A stretch of 64,000 nt of DNA, from contig NZ_JAJNAY010000001.1 of NCBI RefSeq assembly GCF_021010565.1, forward strand, positions 2,708,001 through 2,772,000. The letters run 5' to 3'. The DNA is from Chryseobacterium turcicum (GTDB lineage: Bacteria; Bacteroidota; Bacteroidia; Flavobacteriales; Weeksellaceae). Below the pieces are notes generated by a model. It worked only from the letters and a program-made list of their open reading frames with translations, had not been told where the DNA came from and did not search any database. The translations under genes were made by a program, and so were the position numbers. The number at the start of each line of letters is the position of its first letter. Positions within the stretch are counted from its first letter, which is position 1. Below, piece after piece: positions 55,211-63,926 of the stretch.

Positions 55211-55433
55211 AATTTTAATACCTTTCTATTGAGAGATATTAATAGCTAAAAGTCCCTATGGGAAGGAATTCTCTTCATTTTATTAAACTTTCTACCACAA
55301 ATTTCAATAGTAAATTAAGTGCTTTTTATAATCCTATTTATAATCAAAAATTCTCAATTGATATTAGTTACACCCTAATTTTATTGTTAAAAAAAAATTA
55401 AAAAACAAAAAAAAAGTCTCTAATATTAACGTA

Positions 55434-55461
55434 TTGGCACATTAATTGAATTTTACGTTTT
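55434..55461 (+). promoter_or_regulatory. Promoter of the small outer-membrane barrel gene
   Basis: TTG (55434-55436), a 17-nt spacer and TACGTTTT (55454-55461) match the consensus except for one base, 32 nt before the ATG. Confidence 0.5.
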
Positions 55462-55492
55462 ATCAAAGTAATAAACATTAAATAATAAAAAT

Positions 55493-56083
55493 ATGAAAAA
55501 GTTAATTTTTACAGGAATTTTAGCAATCGCTGGCTTAGCTACAACTGCAAATGCACAAATTCAAAAAGGTAACTGGATGGTAGGAAGTAGTTTGCTTTCA
55601 AGCAACTTCGGATTAAATACAGGAGCTGGTTATGATATCAAACTTCAACCAAGAGCGGCATATTTTATTGAAGACAATGTTGCTGTTGGAGGTTATGTAA
55701 CTTTAGGATTTTCTAAGCCAGGTGCCGGTAAATCAACACAATTTGATTATGGAGTTGGAGCATTAGGTCGTTATTTTGTTTCACCAGGTGAAAAAGGCGT
55801 TGATAATTTATTAAATCACGGACGTTGGTTCTTGGAAGGTAACGTAGGAGTTGGTGGATTCAATGTTGAAAACGGAATTTCTACTACAGGTCTAGACTTT
55901 GGAGTAGGTCCTGGTTATTCTTATTTCATTACACCAAATATTGGCGTAGAAGGACTAGTAAAATATAATGGTGTAACTGGATTTGGAAATGAAGGATTAA
56001 CATCAAGAATTAGTTTCAATGTTGGTTTCAGTATTTATTTACCTACTTCAAAAGCTAAAGCAATTGCTAATGACATGAAATAA
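55493..56083 (+). CDS. Small outer-membrane beta-barrel protein
   Basis: The 196-residue protein has a signal peptide (1-21, ending TTANAQ). Eight or so amphipathic strands follow, with GNWMVGSSLLSSNFGLNTGAGYDIKLQPRAAYFIEDNVAVGGYV at the start of the barrel, in the style of OmpA/OprF-like or general OMP_b-brl proteins. Its function is unknown, but such proteins are often abundant structural porin-like proteins. It has its own promoter and a perfect terminator, so it is monocistronic and probably well expressed. Confidence 0.82.
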   Translation: MKKLIFTGILAIAGLATTANAQIQKGNWMVGSSLLSSNFGLNTGAGYDIKLQPRAAYFIEDNVAVGGYVTLGFSKPGAGKSTQFDYGVGALGRYFVSPGEKGVDNLLNHGRWFLEGNVGVGGFNVENGISTTGLDFGVGPGYSYFITPNIGVEGLVKYNGVTGFGNEGLTSRISFNVGFSIYLPTSKAKAIANDMK

Positions 56084-56108
56084 TAACAAAGTAAGTTTTA
56101 TCAAAATA

Positions 56109-56138
56109 AAAGCGGCTAGGAAATTTCCTAGCCGCTTT
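56109..56138. terminator. Bidirectional terminator, 15-bp perfect palindrome
   Basis: Arms 56109-56123 and 56124-56138 pair perfectly between the barrel gene and the convergent peroxiredoxin gene. Confidence 0.88.
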
Positions 56139-56184
56139 CTTCAAATTAAAACTAAACTATATATAATAAATAAAAAATCTATGA

Positions 56185-56820
56185 CTATTTGTTGGGTTGT
56201 GGTGTGTACCGTAAATAAGGTTTTATTTCGGTCACTCCTTTCGGAAAAATATTTTTTGCATCTTCTGTAGAAATTGATGGTGGAATAATCACATCATCCC
56301 CGTCATTCCAGTTAACAGGAGTGGCTATTTTATGAGAATCTACCAATTGAAGCGAATCTAAAACCCTATTAATTTCATTAAAATTTCTCCCTGTAGAAGC
56401 GGGATATGTGATAATCAATCTCACTTTTTTATCGGGGTCGATAATTAATAAAGAGCGAACTGTAGCGGTTGCGGAAGCATTAGGATGAATAAAATCATAT
56501 TGTTCTGAAACTTTTCTGTCTTTATCGGCAATAATTGGGAATTTCACTTCCGTATTTTGAGTTTCATTAATATCATCAATCCATTTTTTGTGTTCTTCTA
56601 CCCCGTCCACACTTAAAGCAATTACTTTTGTATTTTTCTTTTCAAAATCAGACTTCAGTTTTGAAGTAAATCCTAATTCTGTTGTACAAACCGGAGTAAA
56701 ATCTGCAGGATGTGAAAACAAAATTCCCCAGGAATTCCCTAAGTATTCGTAAAAATCAATAGTTCCTAATGATGAATCTGCCTGAAAATTGGGTGCGGTA
56801 TCTCCTAGTTTGATTGACAT
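56185..56820 (-). CDS. 1-Cys peroxiredoxin (Prx6 type)
   Basis: The 211-residue protein has the peroxidatic Cys45 in HPADFTPVCTTELG. The Prx6-group C-terminal domain ends with WNDGDDVIIPPSISTEDAKNIFPKG; no resolving cysteine is seen, so it is a 1-Cys enzyme. It reduces hydrogen peroxide and organic peroxides in the cytoplasm. It has a near-perfect promoter, described separately, and stands alone. Confidence 0.93.
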   Translation of the reverse strand: MSIKLGDTAPNFQADSSLGTIDFYEYLGNSWGILFSHPADFTPVCTTELGFTSKLKSDFEKKNTKVIALSVDGVEEHKKWIDDINETQNTEVKFPIIADKDRKVSEQYDFIHPNASATATVRSLLIIDPDKKVRLIITYPASTGRNFNEINRVLDSLQLVDSHKIATPVNWNDGDDVIIPPSISTEDAKNIFPKGVTEIKPYLRYTPQPNK

Positions 56821-56842
56821 AGTATTTTGCTTTATTAGTCTA

Positions 56843-56872
56843 CAAATTTAATAGACTTTTTATAACTGGCAA
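56843..56872 (-). promoter_or_regulatory. Consensus flavobacterial promoter of the peroxiredoxin gene
   Basis: On the minus strand TTG (56872-56870), a 19-nt spacer and TAAATTTG (56850-56843) match TTG-N17-23-TAnnTTTG exactly, 22 nt before the ATG. Confidence 0.7.
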
Positions 56873-56913
56873 AATTTTTGCTTAAAAAATATATTAAAAT
56901 TTAAAAGATTATT

Positions 56914-57804
56914 ATGGAATATGGCTTAAGCTACATAGATACTGTGTATAACGTTTTAGAGAATTGGTATATCGCATTTGCAAAACTCACTCCGAAGCTC
57001 GTTGTGGGGATTTTAGTTTTTTTATTCTTCCTTTTTAGCAGTAAATACTTAAGTAAGTTTGCCGTAAAAATCATGCACAATGTTTTTCCTCAAAGTAAAA
57101 ACGAAGGTTCAGTAATTACCATTATCGGGATTTTTAGATTTATCATCATGATGATGGGGTCATTTATTGCGCTTGAAATTATGGGATTCAGTGGGTTTTT
57201 ATGGAAATTCATCGGTAGTTTAGGAGTTGCCGGGGTAATTGCCGGGGTTGCTTTAAAAGATTTAGTTTCAAGTATATTCTCAGGAATGCTGATTGGAATC
57301 GATAAAGCATTCAAAGTAGGAGATTATATCACGATAGGAAATCACTCAGGAACCGTGCAGGACATTGGTTTTCTGACCACAAAAATGATTACTGACGACG
57401 GAAAAAAAGCCTATATTCCGAATCAGGTTATCTTTAATGCGCCGTTTTACAATATCACCGCATCACCACAGAGAAGAATAATTTTAGATTTTGAAATTCC
57501 TGCCGATGAAGATATTAGCAAAGCACAGCAAGGAATTTTGGATGTGATAAAAAATTTACAAAATATAGATAAATTGGAAACTGCTGAAGTAAATTTCACC
57601 AGTCTAAAACAAGGAATTTTCAATCTTCAGGCTAAATTCTGGATTATTGCAGGTTCAAATATGGTGCATACTAAAAGTGAAGCTTTAGAGAAGATAAAAA
57701 AACGTTTAGATGCAGACAATATTCCTTTGGTAACGCCTACAAGTATCAGCTTGGTCAATCAAGTAAGTGAGCAGCCAAATCCTAATGACAAATTAGGTCT
57801 ATAA
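56914..57804 (+). CDS. Small-conductance mechanosensitive channel (MscS family)
   Basis: The 296-residue protein has three N-terminal helices. The third, pore-lining one has the Gly/Ala pattern SLGVAGVIAGVALKDLVSSIFSGMLIGID (about residues 99-127). The MscS beta domain follows with FKVGDYITIGNHSGTVQDIGFLTTKM. It opens on membrane tension and releases solutes on osmotic downshift. Its length is close to E. coli MscS (286). It ends at a terminator shared with the convergent ppc. Confidence 0.93.
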   Translation: MEYGLSYIDTVYNVLENWYIAFAKLTPKLVVGILVFLFFLFSSKYLSKFAVKIMHNVFPQSKNEGSVITIIGIFRFIIMMMGSFIALEIMGFSGFLWKFIGSLGVAGVIAGVALKDLVSSIFSGMLIGIDKAFKVGDYITIGNHSGTVQDIGFLTTKMITDDGKKAYIPNQVIFNAPFYNITASPQRRIILDFEIPADEDISKAQQGILDVIKNLQNIDKLETAEVNFTSLKQGIFNLQAKFWIIAGSNMVHTKSEALEKIKKRLDADNIPLVTPTSISLVNQVSEQPNPNDKLGL

Positions 57805-57806
57805 AA

Positions 57807-57835
57807 AAAGAGACTGTCTTTATGGCAGTCTCTTT
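57807..57835. terminator. Terminator between mscS-like gene and ppc
   Basis: A 10-bp stem, AAAGAGACTG (57807-57816) with CAGTCTCTTT (57826-57835), lies between two convergent genes. Confidence 0.8.
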
Positions 57836-57855
57836 CAGTTTATTTTAAAAATTCT

Positions 57856-60390
57856 TTACGCAGAATTTCTACTTGCATTAATATTTCCAAATAAAGAACG
57901 TGTTACCAATTTCTCGTAAGCTTCTTTATTACCTTCTCCTTTCTGTATTTTCATTAAGGCATATTGCTGAATACTCAACAACGGAAGTACAATTCTCTCA
58001 CGAATCTTCACCGATTTTCTTGATAACGGGTCTTCTTCCTGAAGCTGTTTAAATCCTGTCAATTCAAGCATAATATCTTTCGAAAGATTATATTCTGAAA
58101 ACAAAACATTCCAGAACTCTCCAAATTTCGGGTTCTTTTTTATGTAATACGTTAATGGAAAATAAGATTTATTCATACTCATCATCGAGTTTAAAACTAA
58201 AGTTTTAAAGAAATCTGACCCTTTATACAAATCTCTCACTTCATCAAACCTACCCTGCTCTTTCATCTGCTGCATCGCAAAACCAAAGCCAAAAAATCCG
58301 GGAACATTCTGCTTCAACTGTGACCAAGACCCCACAAAAGGAATTGCTCTTAAATCTTCAAACTTTAATTCACTGCCACCACCACGTTTTGAAGGTCGGC
58401 TTCCGATATTGGTTTTCCCATAATATTCCAGCGTACTCATCTCCTGTAAATACGGAACAAACATCGGATGCGCCTTTAAATCTGAATATTTTTGATAACT
58501 GATGTCTGCCAATTCTATAATTAACGCTCTTTCTTTTTCCGTTAAATCTTTTTTAGAATTTTTGAAAACATCATTTTCTACTCCGGCTGTGAGAAGCTGT
58601 TCAAAGTTATATTTTGCCTGTTCTTTATTTCCAAAAATACTCGTTATTGTTTGCCCTTGAATAGTGAGTTCAATTTTATTATTGGCAATCGTTTTTCCTT
58701 GTGAAGCGTAGAAATCGTGAGTTTTCCCACCACCTCTTGCAGGAGGCCCGCCTCGACCGTCAAAGAAAATTACTTTAATACCATATTCTTCTGAGAGTTT
58801 CGTTAAAACTTCTTTAGCTTTATAAATTTCCCAGTTGGCTTTCAGATAGCCACCATCTTTTGTTCCATCCGAAAAACCAAGCATAATCGTCTGTTGATTT
58901 TCTCTTCTCATTAAATGCTTTTGATAAACAGGATTCTGATAGAGCTCTTTCATTACATTTTCAGCGTTAGCAAGGCCTTCCATTGTTTCAAAAAGCGGAA
59001 CAATATCCATGTTAATCTCTTCATCTTGATACCCTGAAATTTTGAAAAATGCATATACATTCATCACATCTTTTACCGCATCAGAATTTGAAATAATATA
59101 GCGGTTCATTCCTCTGGAGCCATTCAACTCCTGAATTTCTGAAATCTGCGAAACCGTCAATAAAGTATCTTTTACAATATCTTCAAAATCATCAGCGTTC
59201 ACTTTTTCTGAAATTTGAATTAACTGATTAAATTTTTCTTCATTACTAGCTTCAATATTACCAAAAACTTTAGCAAAAACCTCATTAATAACCTGCTGAT
59301 GAATTCTGCTGTCTTGCCTAACGTCTAACGTCGCAAAATGAGTTCCGAAAATCTTTACACGGTCCTTGAAATTTACCAAAACATCAAGGAATAACGAATT
59401 GTGTTGCTCAACCAGAATTTTTTCAGCTTCTTCTAATCTTTTAATAATATCATCTGCAGTTATTTTTTCATTTCTAAAAATACCGGAATATAATTCATTG
59501 CTAAGTTTCGTCAACACATCAGAAACTCCACGGAAGCTTAACCTTCTTCGTACAGATTTAAGATTATTATAATAAGCCTTCAAAATAGCTGAATGCAATT
59601 CTTCGGCAACTCTTTTCGTTACATCTGCGGTCACAAAAGGATTTCCGTCACGGTCACCTCCCGGCCAGAAACCTAACTGAATAAGGTCTTCATGCAAATG
59701 AAAATGCTCACTTCCAAATGTTGATTTTATCTTTGTAAAAAGCTCTCCAATCGTATCATAATATACATATCTCAGGTAATAAATAATACTTAAAGCTTCA
59801 TCAATCGGAGTTGGCTTTTCTTTATTAACAAACGGAGTTTTTCCCAACTGCTGCAACAGCATATCAATATTGGTAATAGAATCCGAGGTAATTGCATTTC
59901 TAAGGTCATGAAGAATCCTTTGCACAGAATTTGGATAAAACTGTGTCGGGTGAGCTGTAAACACAATTTTCACCGCAAAACCCTTCAGTTTTTCACGAAT
60001 TTTTTCCAGTTTATGGTCTTGTAATGAACGTTCATACATATTCGTTACTGTTCCGTTATCACTTTCGGAGTGCATGTTTGGAAAAGCAGCGTCTTCAATA
60101 CTATCAAACAAAACAACTTGTCTTTCAATATATTGTATGATTTTAAAAAGCAGTTCAGTCTTCTGCTCTTCACTCTGTAAATCGGTATGATTTTTAAAAA
60201 ACTCTTCAACGATTTCTTCAGGTGTTTTTCCAGCTTCGTATCCAATCTTGCTTTCTTCAGAAAGAAACGGAAGCAACATTCCGATATTCGTCATTTTATC
60301 ATAAGGCAGGCTCATAAATAATGAATTGTAGATCTGAAACTTATTTTCAACGATCTGCCTGAATTTTTCTGCGCGTTGGTCGTGTATCAT
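57856..60390 (-). CDS. ppc: Phosphoenolpyruvate carboxylase
   Basis: The 844-residue enzyme carries the PEPC motifs FTAHPTQFYP (catalytic His), GFWPGGDRDGNPFV, MLGFSDGTKDGGYLKANW and the glycine-rich FFDGRGGPPARGGGKTH loop. It carboxylates PEP to oxaloacetate to refill the TCA cycle. Its length is near the usual 850-950. It stands alone, and its upstream region is an AT-rich repeat zone. It complements the acetate-activation genes elsewhere in this window metabolically, but no shared control is visible. Confidence 0.95.
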   Translation of the reverse strand: MIHDQRAEKFRQIVENKFQIYNSLFMSLPYDKMTNIGMLLPFLSEESKIGYEAGKTPEEIVEEFFKNHTDLQSEEQKTELLFKIIQYIERQVVLFDSIEDAAFPNMHSESDNGTVTNMYERSLQDHKLEKIREKLKGFAVKIVFTAHPTQFYPNSVQRILHDLRNAITSDSITNIDMLLQQLGKTPFVNKEKPTPIDEALSIIYYLRYVYYDTIGELFTKIKSTFGSEHFHLHEDLIQLGFWPGGDRDGNPFVTADVTKRVAEELHSAILKAYYNNLKSVRRRLSFRGVSDVLTKLSNELYSGIFRNEKITADDIIKRLEEAEKILVEQHNSLFLDVLVNFKDRVKIFGTHFATLDVRQDSRIHQQVINEVFAKVFGNIEASNEEKFNQLIQISEKVNADDFEDIVKDTLLTVSQISEIQELNGSRGMNRYIISNSDAVKDVMNVYAFFKISGYQDEEINMDIVPLFETMEGLANAENVMKELYQNPVYQKHLMRRENQQTIMLGFSDGTKDGGYLKANWEIYKAKEVLTKLSEEYGIKVIFFDGRGGPPARGGGKTHDFYASQGKTIANNKIELTIQGQTITSIFGNKEQAKYNFEQLLTAGVENDVFKNSKKDLTEKERALIIELADISYQKYSDLKAHPMFVPYLQEMSTLEYYGKTNIGSRPSKRGGGSELKFEDLRAIPFVGSWSQLKQNVPGFFGFGFAMQQMKEQGRFDEVRDLYKGSDFFKTLVLNSMMSMNKSYFPLTYYIKKNPKFGEFWNVLFSEYNLSKDIMLELTGFKQLQEEDPLSRKSVKIRERIVLPLLSIQQYALMKIQKGEGNKEAYEKLVTRSLFGNINASRNSA

Positions 60391-60439
60391 ATAACAAATG
60401 TAATCGATTTAAACTTGAATTCAAATGGTGTTTGATTTA

Positions 60440-60482
60440 AAAATAATTAAATAATTAAATAATTAAATAATTAAATAATTAA
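60440..60482 (+). repeat. Octanucleotide tandem repeat (AAATAATT), about five copies
   Basis: About five perfect contiguous copies of AAATAATT lie between ppc and the DUF4231-like gene. They are in the divergent promoter zone and could vary in number. Confidence 0.85.
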
Positions 60483-60538
60483 ATATTTAATATGCTTTAT
60501 TTTAATTAATTATATAATTTTAATTAAAACTATTTACC

Positions 60539-60997
60539 ATGAAAGATGACTCAATAAATGATTCTTTTTATCTGCAGATACAAAAGGAAATTAACAGAAT
60601 TGAAAGAAAAGCCAGAAGTTATACTTGGATGTTTTATTTTATTCGGATAATTCAAATTGCTTTTGCCGGAACTATTACTGTTTTGTCCGGTATGATGAAA
60701 ATAAAAGACTTAGATGCAACAACAAATATTTTAATTCTTGGAGCTGTAACAACTGCGGTAACTGCAATTGACACTTTATTTCAAGTTGATAACAAGAAAA
60801 ATACTTATAAACTTGTTTTATTTGAATTAAGATCAATAAGAGCCGAACTTGTATATAATTTTATTAAATCAGAGGAAATTCCCGAAGCAATAAAGCATAT
60901 ACTTTTCGAAAAATATAAAAGCGTTAATTCTTATGCAAGAGAACTTATAAGTATCGATTTTGATAATAATACTAATAATACAGAAATAAAAAGATAG
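60539..60997 (+). CDS. DUF4231/SLATT-like two-helix membrane protein
   Basis: The 152-residue protein has a charged N-terminal helix (INRIERKARSYTW), two membrane helices (about residues 36-57 and 63-84) and a long C-terminal helical region. This is the layout of SLATT/DUF4231 domains. SLATT proteins have been proposed as membrane effectors in nucleotide-signal conflict systems, but no nucleotidyltransferase, nuclease or toxin partner is visible here. The family name is from pattern recognition. It begins a run of small uncharacterised genes. Confidence 0.65.
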   Translation: MKDDSINDSFYLQIQKEINRIERKARSYTWMFYFIRIIQIAFAGTITVLSGMMKIKDLDATTNILILGAVTTAVTAIDTLFQVDNKKNTYKLVLFELRSIRAELVYNFIKSEEIPEAIKHILFEKYKSVNSYARELISIDFDNNTNNTEIKR

Positions 60998-61033
60998 AGA
61001 ATACTAAAACAATTTTGTTATTATTTTTACTGA

Positions 61034-61351
61034 ATGAAAAGTTTTTGGAAAATATTCAATTTAGTTATCTTACTTTTTTTAATTACAATCTCTTTGTTGG
61101 GGACATTCTACAAACATATTTCTTTCGGAAAAGGATTAGGAGATATGCTGGGTTATTGTATTTTATACGTAACAACCATTACTCATTTAATTATTACGAT
61201 AATTTTTAGGAAAAAAGGCAATTCTATTCACGCTGTTTTTAGCTTAATATTTTTTATTCAAACTCTTATCATTTGTCTAAAAGCTACTGCTTGGCGAGGT
61301 TCTGAATATCCGTGGAATGGAAATATATTCTATAAATCTTCTGTAAATTAA
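61034..61351 (+). CDS. Small membrane protein of unknown function
   Basis: The 105-residue protein has three hydrophobic segments (about residues 6-26, 37-58 and 67-86). It follows the DUF4231-like gene by 36 bp. The family is not recognised. An overlapping frame from 61015 was rejected because it lacks coherent structure. Confidence 0.6.
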   Translation: MKSFWKIFNLVILLFLITISLLGTFYKHISFGKGLGDMLGYCILYVTTITHLIITIIFRKKGNSIHAVFSLIFFIQTLIICLKATAWRGSEYPWNGNIFYKSSVN

Positions 61352-61358
61352 GTTTAAA

Positions 61359-62010
61359 ATGTATCTTCACAAAAATTAAAATACAAATAAAATTCGGTAT
61401 CATCTTCTACGCAATTGTAGGAATTTTAGCTTTCTTAATAGGAATTTATTTTCTACAATATAACTTTATTCTTTCGATTATATTTTTTATTGGTGCATTT
61501 ATCAATGGAGTTTTTATTCATAAAGAATACAATACTCATAAACATGATAAAATTGAATATGAAGAAGATACAGTTTCAGATGAGGTAGTTATTAAACATT
61601 CACGTTCTGGCAGGATTATTAAAATTTCCATCTACAGCATTTTTGTAATGATAGGAATTCTCTTCCTTTTCTCAATTATCATTAAGATGAATTTCGTTGT
61701 GATTTTTGTATTAACTTTATTAATAGCGTTTACAGGTTATTTTATTGTAAAAATAGTTTTAGAGATTAAGAAAATATCTAAAGTTATGATTTCTATAAAT
61801 AAAAATGGAATTCAGATAAAAGATAACCCAAGATACCTTTGGAATGAAATTCAGCTTGAAAAAATTATATCGAAACATTTAGTAAGCAGAGAATCTAAAC
61901 ACGATTACAAGCCTGAAATTAATTATTTATATTTTTTTCATAACAATGAAAAAATAGAAATTAAGATTGATGATTTTGATATTAGCAATTACCAACTTGC
62001 ACAGTTTTAA
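61359..62010 (+). pseudogene. Membrane protein gene with an apparent +1 frameshift in an A5 tract
   Basis: From the ATG at 61359 the frame stops after MYLHKN. If one A of the run 61371-61375 is omitted, the frame reads on as about 216 residues: MYLHKIKIQIKFGIIFYAIVG, with two membrane helices, a charged segment, two more helices and a soluble tail ending at 62010. The frame is open from before 61359 in the shifted phase, and its hydrophobic N-terminal part makes good protein sense, so the visible ATG at 61648 is probably internal. It may be a real mutation, a homopolymer sequencing error or a slippage site. Confidence 0.6.
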
Positions 62011-62106
62011 AAATATTCAGATCTAGAAGTAGTCATTCAGATTTATAATTTTGAATGCAAATATTTGATGATTAGTTCTTACTTTTATCGAACCAATCTA
62101 TATCCA

Positions 62107-62511
62107 ATGAAAAAAATATTCATATTCCTTGTTATTGCATTTCTTTTCACAGCTTGTGGCGAAGAATGCTACAATGCTCCACAGCCCATTGTTTTTGAAT
62201 TCGTAAATTCTGATGATGAAAACCTGATTACCAATGGAACGCTTAGTAACTATTCAATTCAAGACGAAAATAACGCTAGTCTGAAACTGACCAAGACCGA
62301 TGATAATAAGATCATTTTAGAAAATGTGGGCGCTTATAATGGTACAAAAAACTATACCTTCTTTTCTAATGTTAAAGTGTTTGATTTTTCAATACAATCT
62401 TCAGAATTTAAAGGTGGTTGCGATGGTTATCAAATCAATAAATTAACATTTACAGGGATTGCGATTGATGTAACTGACGAAAAAGGATACTACAAAATTA
62501 TATTAGAATAA
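62107..62511 (+). CDS. Lipoprotein, first of a paralogous pair
   Basis: The 134-residue product has the lipobox AFLFTAC at about residues 10-16. The mature part holds CYNAP, FEFVNSDDENLITNG, LTKTDDNKIIL, FSIQSSEFKGGCDGYQI and GYYKIIL. All of these recur in order in the downstream gene at 62696. The ATG at 62107 sits directly before the signal peptide; an earlier ATG at 62065 would spoil it. Two conserved cysteines besides the lipid Cys could form a disulfide. Function unknown. Confidence 0.75.
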   Translation: MKKIFIFLVIAFLFTACGEECYNAPQPIVFEFVNSDDENLITNGTLSNYSIQDENNASLKLTKTDDNKIILENVGAYNGTKNYTFFSNVKVFDFSIQSSEFKGGCDGYQINKLTFTGIAIDVTDEKGYYKIILE

Positions 62512-62625
62512 TTATCATCACAGATTTCTCATTCGTGAAAACTTTTACAAAAGATGATATACCAATAATAAAAATTAAAGTGAATTAAAAGCGAGCGCTT
62601 TAAAGCGTTTATTTTTTCAACTTAA

Positions 62626-62660
62626 AGGGAATTTTAATTAATAATTCCCTTATTTTTTTG
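62626..62660 (+). terminator. Terminator between the paired lipoprotein genes
   Basis: A 9-bp stem (62626-62634 with 62644-62652) is followed by ATTTTTTT. A 12-bp palindrome CGCTTTAAAGCG lies at 62597-62608 just before it. Confidence 0.75.
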
Positions 62661-62695
62661 TATTTTCGTAAGATTCAAATCTTAAAATATCTATT

Positions 62696-63109
62696 GTGTT
62701 TAAAAAATTACTGCTATTGCTTTGCTTTTCATTAATTATAATTTCGTGTAAAAAAGACTGTTATACAGCTCCCGAAAAAGTAGTTTTTGAGTTTGTAAAT
62801 TCTGCCGGAGAAAATTTAATTCAGAATGGAAGCCTTACAACATACAGCATTATGAGAAAAACCGGGCAAGACAGTTATACAAGTGTAGAGCTCACCCAAA
62901 CTGATGACCATAAAGTTATCTTAAAAAAAGTAGGATCGTTTAGCGGAACACAAGAATACAGATTTACTGCAGCGCCAAATATTTTCTTTTTTTCTATCAA
63001 ATCATCTCATGTCACGACAGATTGTGATGGCTACCAAATTGACGATATTAATTTTGAAACCGTTTCGGCCACAAAAGAAAATGGATATTACAAGATTTTA
63101 TTAGATTAA
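62696..63109 (+). CDS. Lipoprotein, second of a paralogous pair (GTG start)
   Basis: The 137-residue paralogue of the 62107 protein shares the order C-x-APxxxxFEFVNS, ENLIxNG, LTxTDDxKxIL, GT-xx-Y-x-F, FSIxSS, CDGYQI and GYYKI. It has a lipobox LIIISC near residue 18. The reading starts at GTG (62696); no ATG lies between it and the signal peptide. It is 4 bp before the next small gene. The pair most likely arose by local duplication. Confidence 0.75.
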   Translation: MFKKLLLLLCFSLIIISCKKDCYTAPEKVVFEFVNSAGENLIQNGSLTTYSIMRKTGQDSYTSVELTQTDDHKVILKKVGSFSGTQEYRFTAAPNIFFFSIKSSHVTTDCDGYQIDDINFETVSATKENGYYKILLD

Positions 63110-63113
63110 AAAA

Positions 63114-63371
63114 ATGATGAAAGCAAATAAATTATCTGAGCTGAGTATTGAAGAATTAGAATCTAAGAAAAAAACTATTTTAGGTGCTTCAATAGGGATT
63201 GGAATTGTGATGATTATTGCATGTTGTGCTTTGTTTTATTTTGCTATATCATCTAAAAGTTTTGCTTTAATCGCTGTAGGAATGGGGAGTTTAACGACAT
63301 TAATTCCCAGTTTTATTAGCATTAACCAAATAAACACCGAAATCAGATCGAGAAAATCTAAATATTTATAA
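63114..63371 (+). CDS. Small two-helix membrane protein with a CC pair
   Basis: The 85-residue protein has a charged helix (LSIEELESKKK), a first membrane helix holding adjacent C37-C38 (IIACCALFYFA) and a second membrane helix (about 50-66). It ends in a basic tail (IRSRKSKYL). Similar small proteins in Flavobacteria have been annotated 'redox-active disulfide protein 2', without proof. It lies 4 bp after the second lipoprotein gene. Function unknown. Confidence 0.6.
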   Translation: MMKANKLSELSIEELESKKKTILGASIGIGIVMIIACCALFYFAISSKSFALIAVGMGSLTTLIPSFISINQINTEIRSRKSKYL

Positions 63372-63397
63372 TTTCTTAGCCCAAAAACTACCAACTT

Positions 63398-63835
63398 ATG
63401 AAAAAGACTTTATTTGTTTTCGCGTTTACGATTCTGAGTATTTCCTCCTATGCTCAATACAAAAAAGTCTATCCTTATGGGGATTATCAAAAAGATTGGG
63501 CTCTGGTAAAAACAAGTTCGGGAACTTATGGTTTTATTGATCAAAATAAAAAACAAATTGTAACCCCTATTTATTCAAAAATTGAAAAATTCGGTAAAAT
63601 ACATGCAGATTTTGCCATGGTGAAAGCAATTACGGATACGTATGGGCTGATTGATAAAAACGGAAAAGAAATTGTACCCGCAATCTATCATCACATCGGA
63701 AAATTTGATGAATTAAAGAATAATTTCGCTTTGGTAGAATCTATCAACAATAAATTTGGAGTCATTGATTCCAGCGGAAAAGAAGTAATTTCAGCGATTT
63801 ACAGTTTAGATGAAATAAAAGCAAAATTGCAATAG
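63398..63835 (+). CDS. Secreted WG-repeat protein
   Basis: The 145-residue product has a signal peptide (about 1-19, ending SSYAQ). Three WG-type repeats follow, each with YG(F/L/V)ID and K(E/Q)IV-P-IY (YGFIDQNKKQIVTPIY, YGLIDKNGKEIVPAIY, FGVIDSSGKEVISAIY). WG proteins are usually longer; this is a short form. It is probably periplasmic or surface-exposed. Confidence 0.82.
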   Translation: MKKTLFVFAFTILSISSYAQYKKVYPYGDYQKDWALVKTSSGTYGFIDQNKKQIVTPIYSKIEKFGKIHADFAMVKAITDTYGLIDKNGKEIVPAIYHHIGKFDELKNNFALVESINNKFGVIDSSGKEVISAIYSLDEIKAKLQ

Positions 63836-63926
63836 TTTTCATAAAATGCAATCATATAAATTTTAAAACTTTCTTAACTCATATTTTGTCTTTCTATCCT
63901 TACATTTGAAGTAAATAATTAGAACA

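Larger units (their letters stand above)
55151..55492. other. Gene-free region of 342 bp with a terminator and a promoter
   Basis: It holds the receptor's terminator at 55175-55210 and the next gene's promoter at 55434-55461. Between them is AT-rich sequence in which I see no open frame. A short imperfect GTCCCTATGGGAAGG element lies near 55250. Confidence 0.5.

Noticed and set aside
60539..60997. Declaring a CBASS-like defence system from the SLATT-like protein
   Set aside because: No nucleotidyltransferase, nuclease, TIR or other partner lies nearby, so the claim cannot be supported from this window.
61015..61209. 64-codon frame overlapping the small membrane protein at 61034
   Set aside because: The frame at 61034 has regular membrane helices and proper spacing to its neighbours; the 61015 frame does not.
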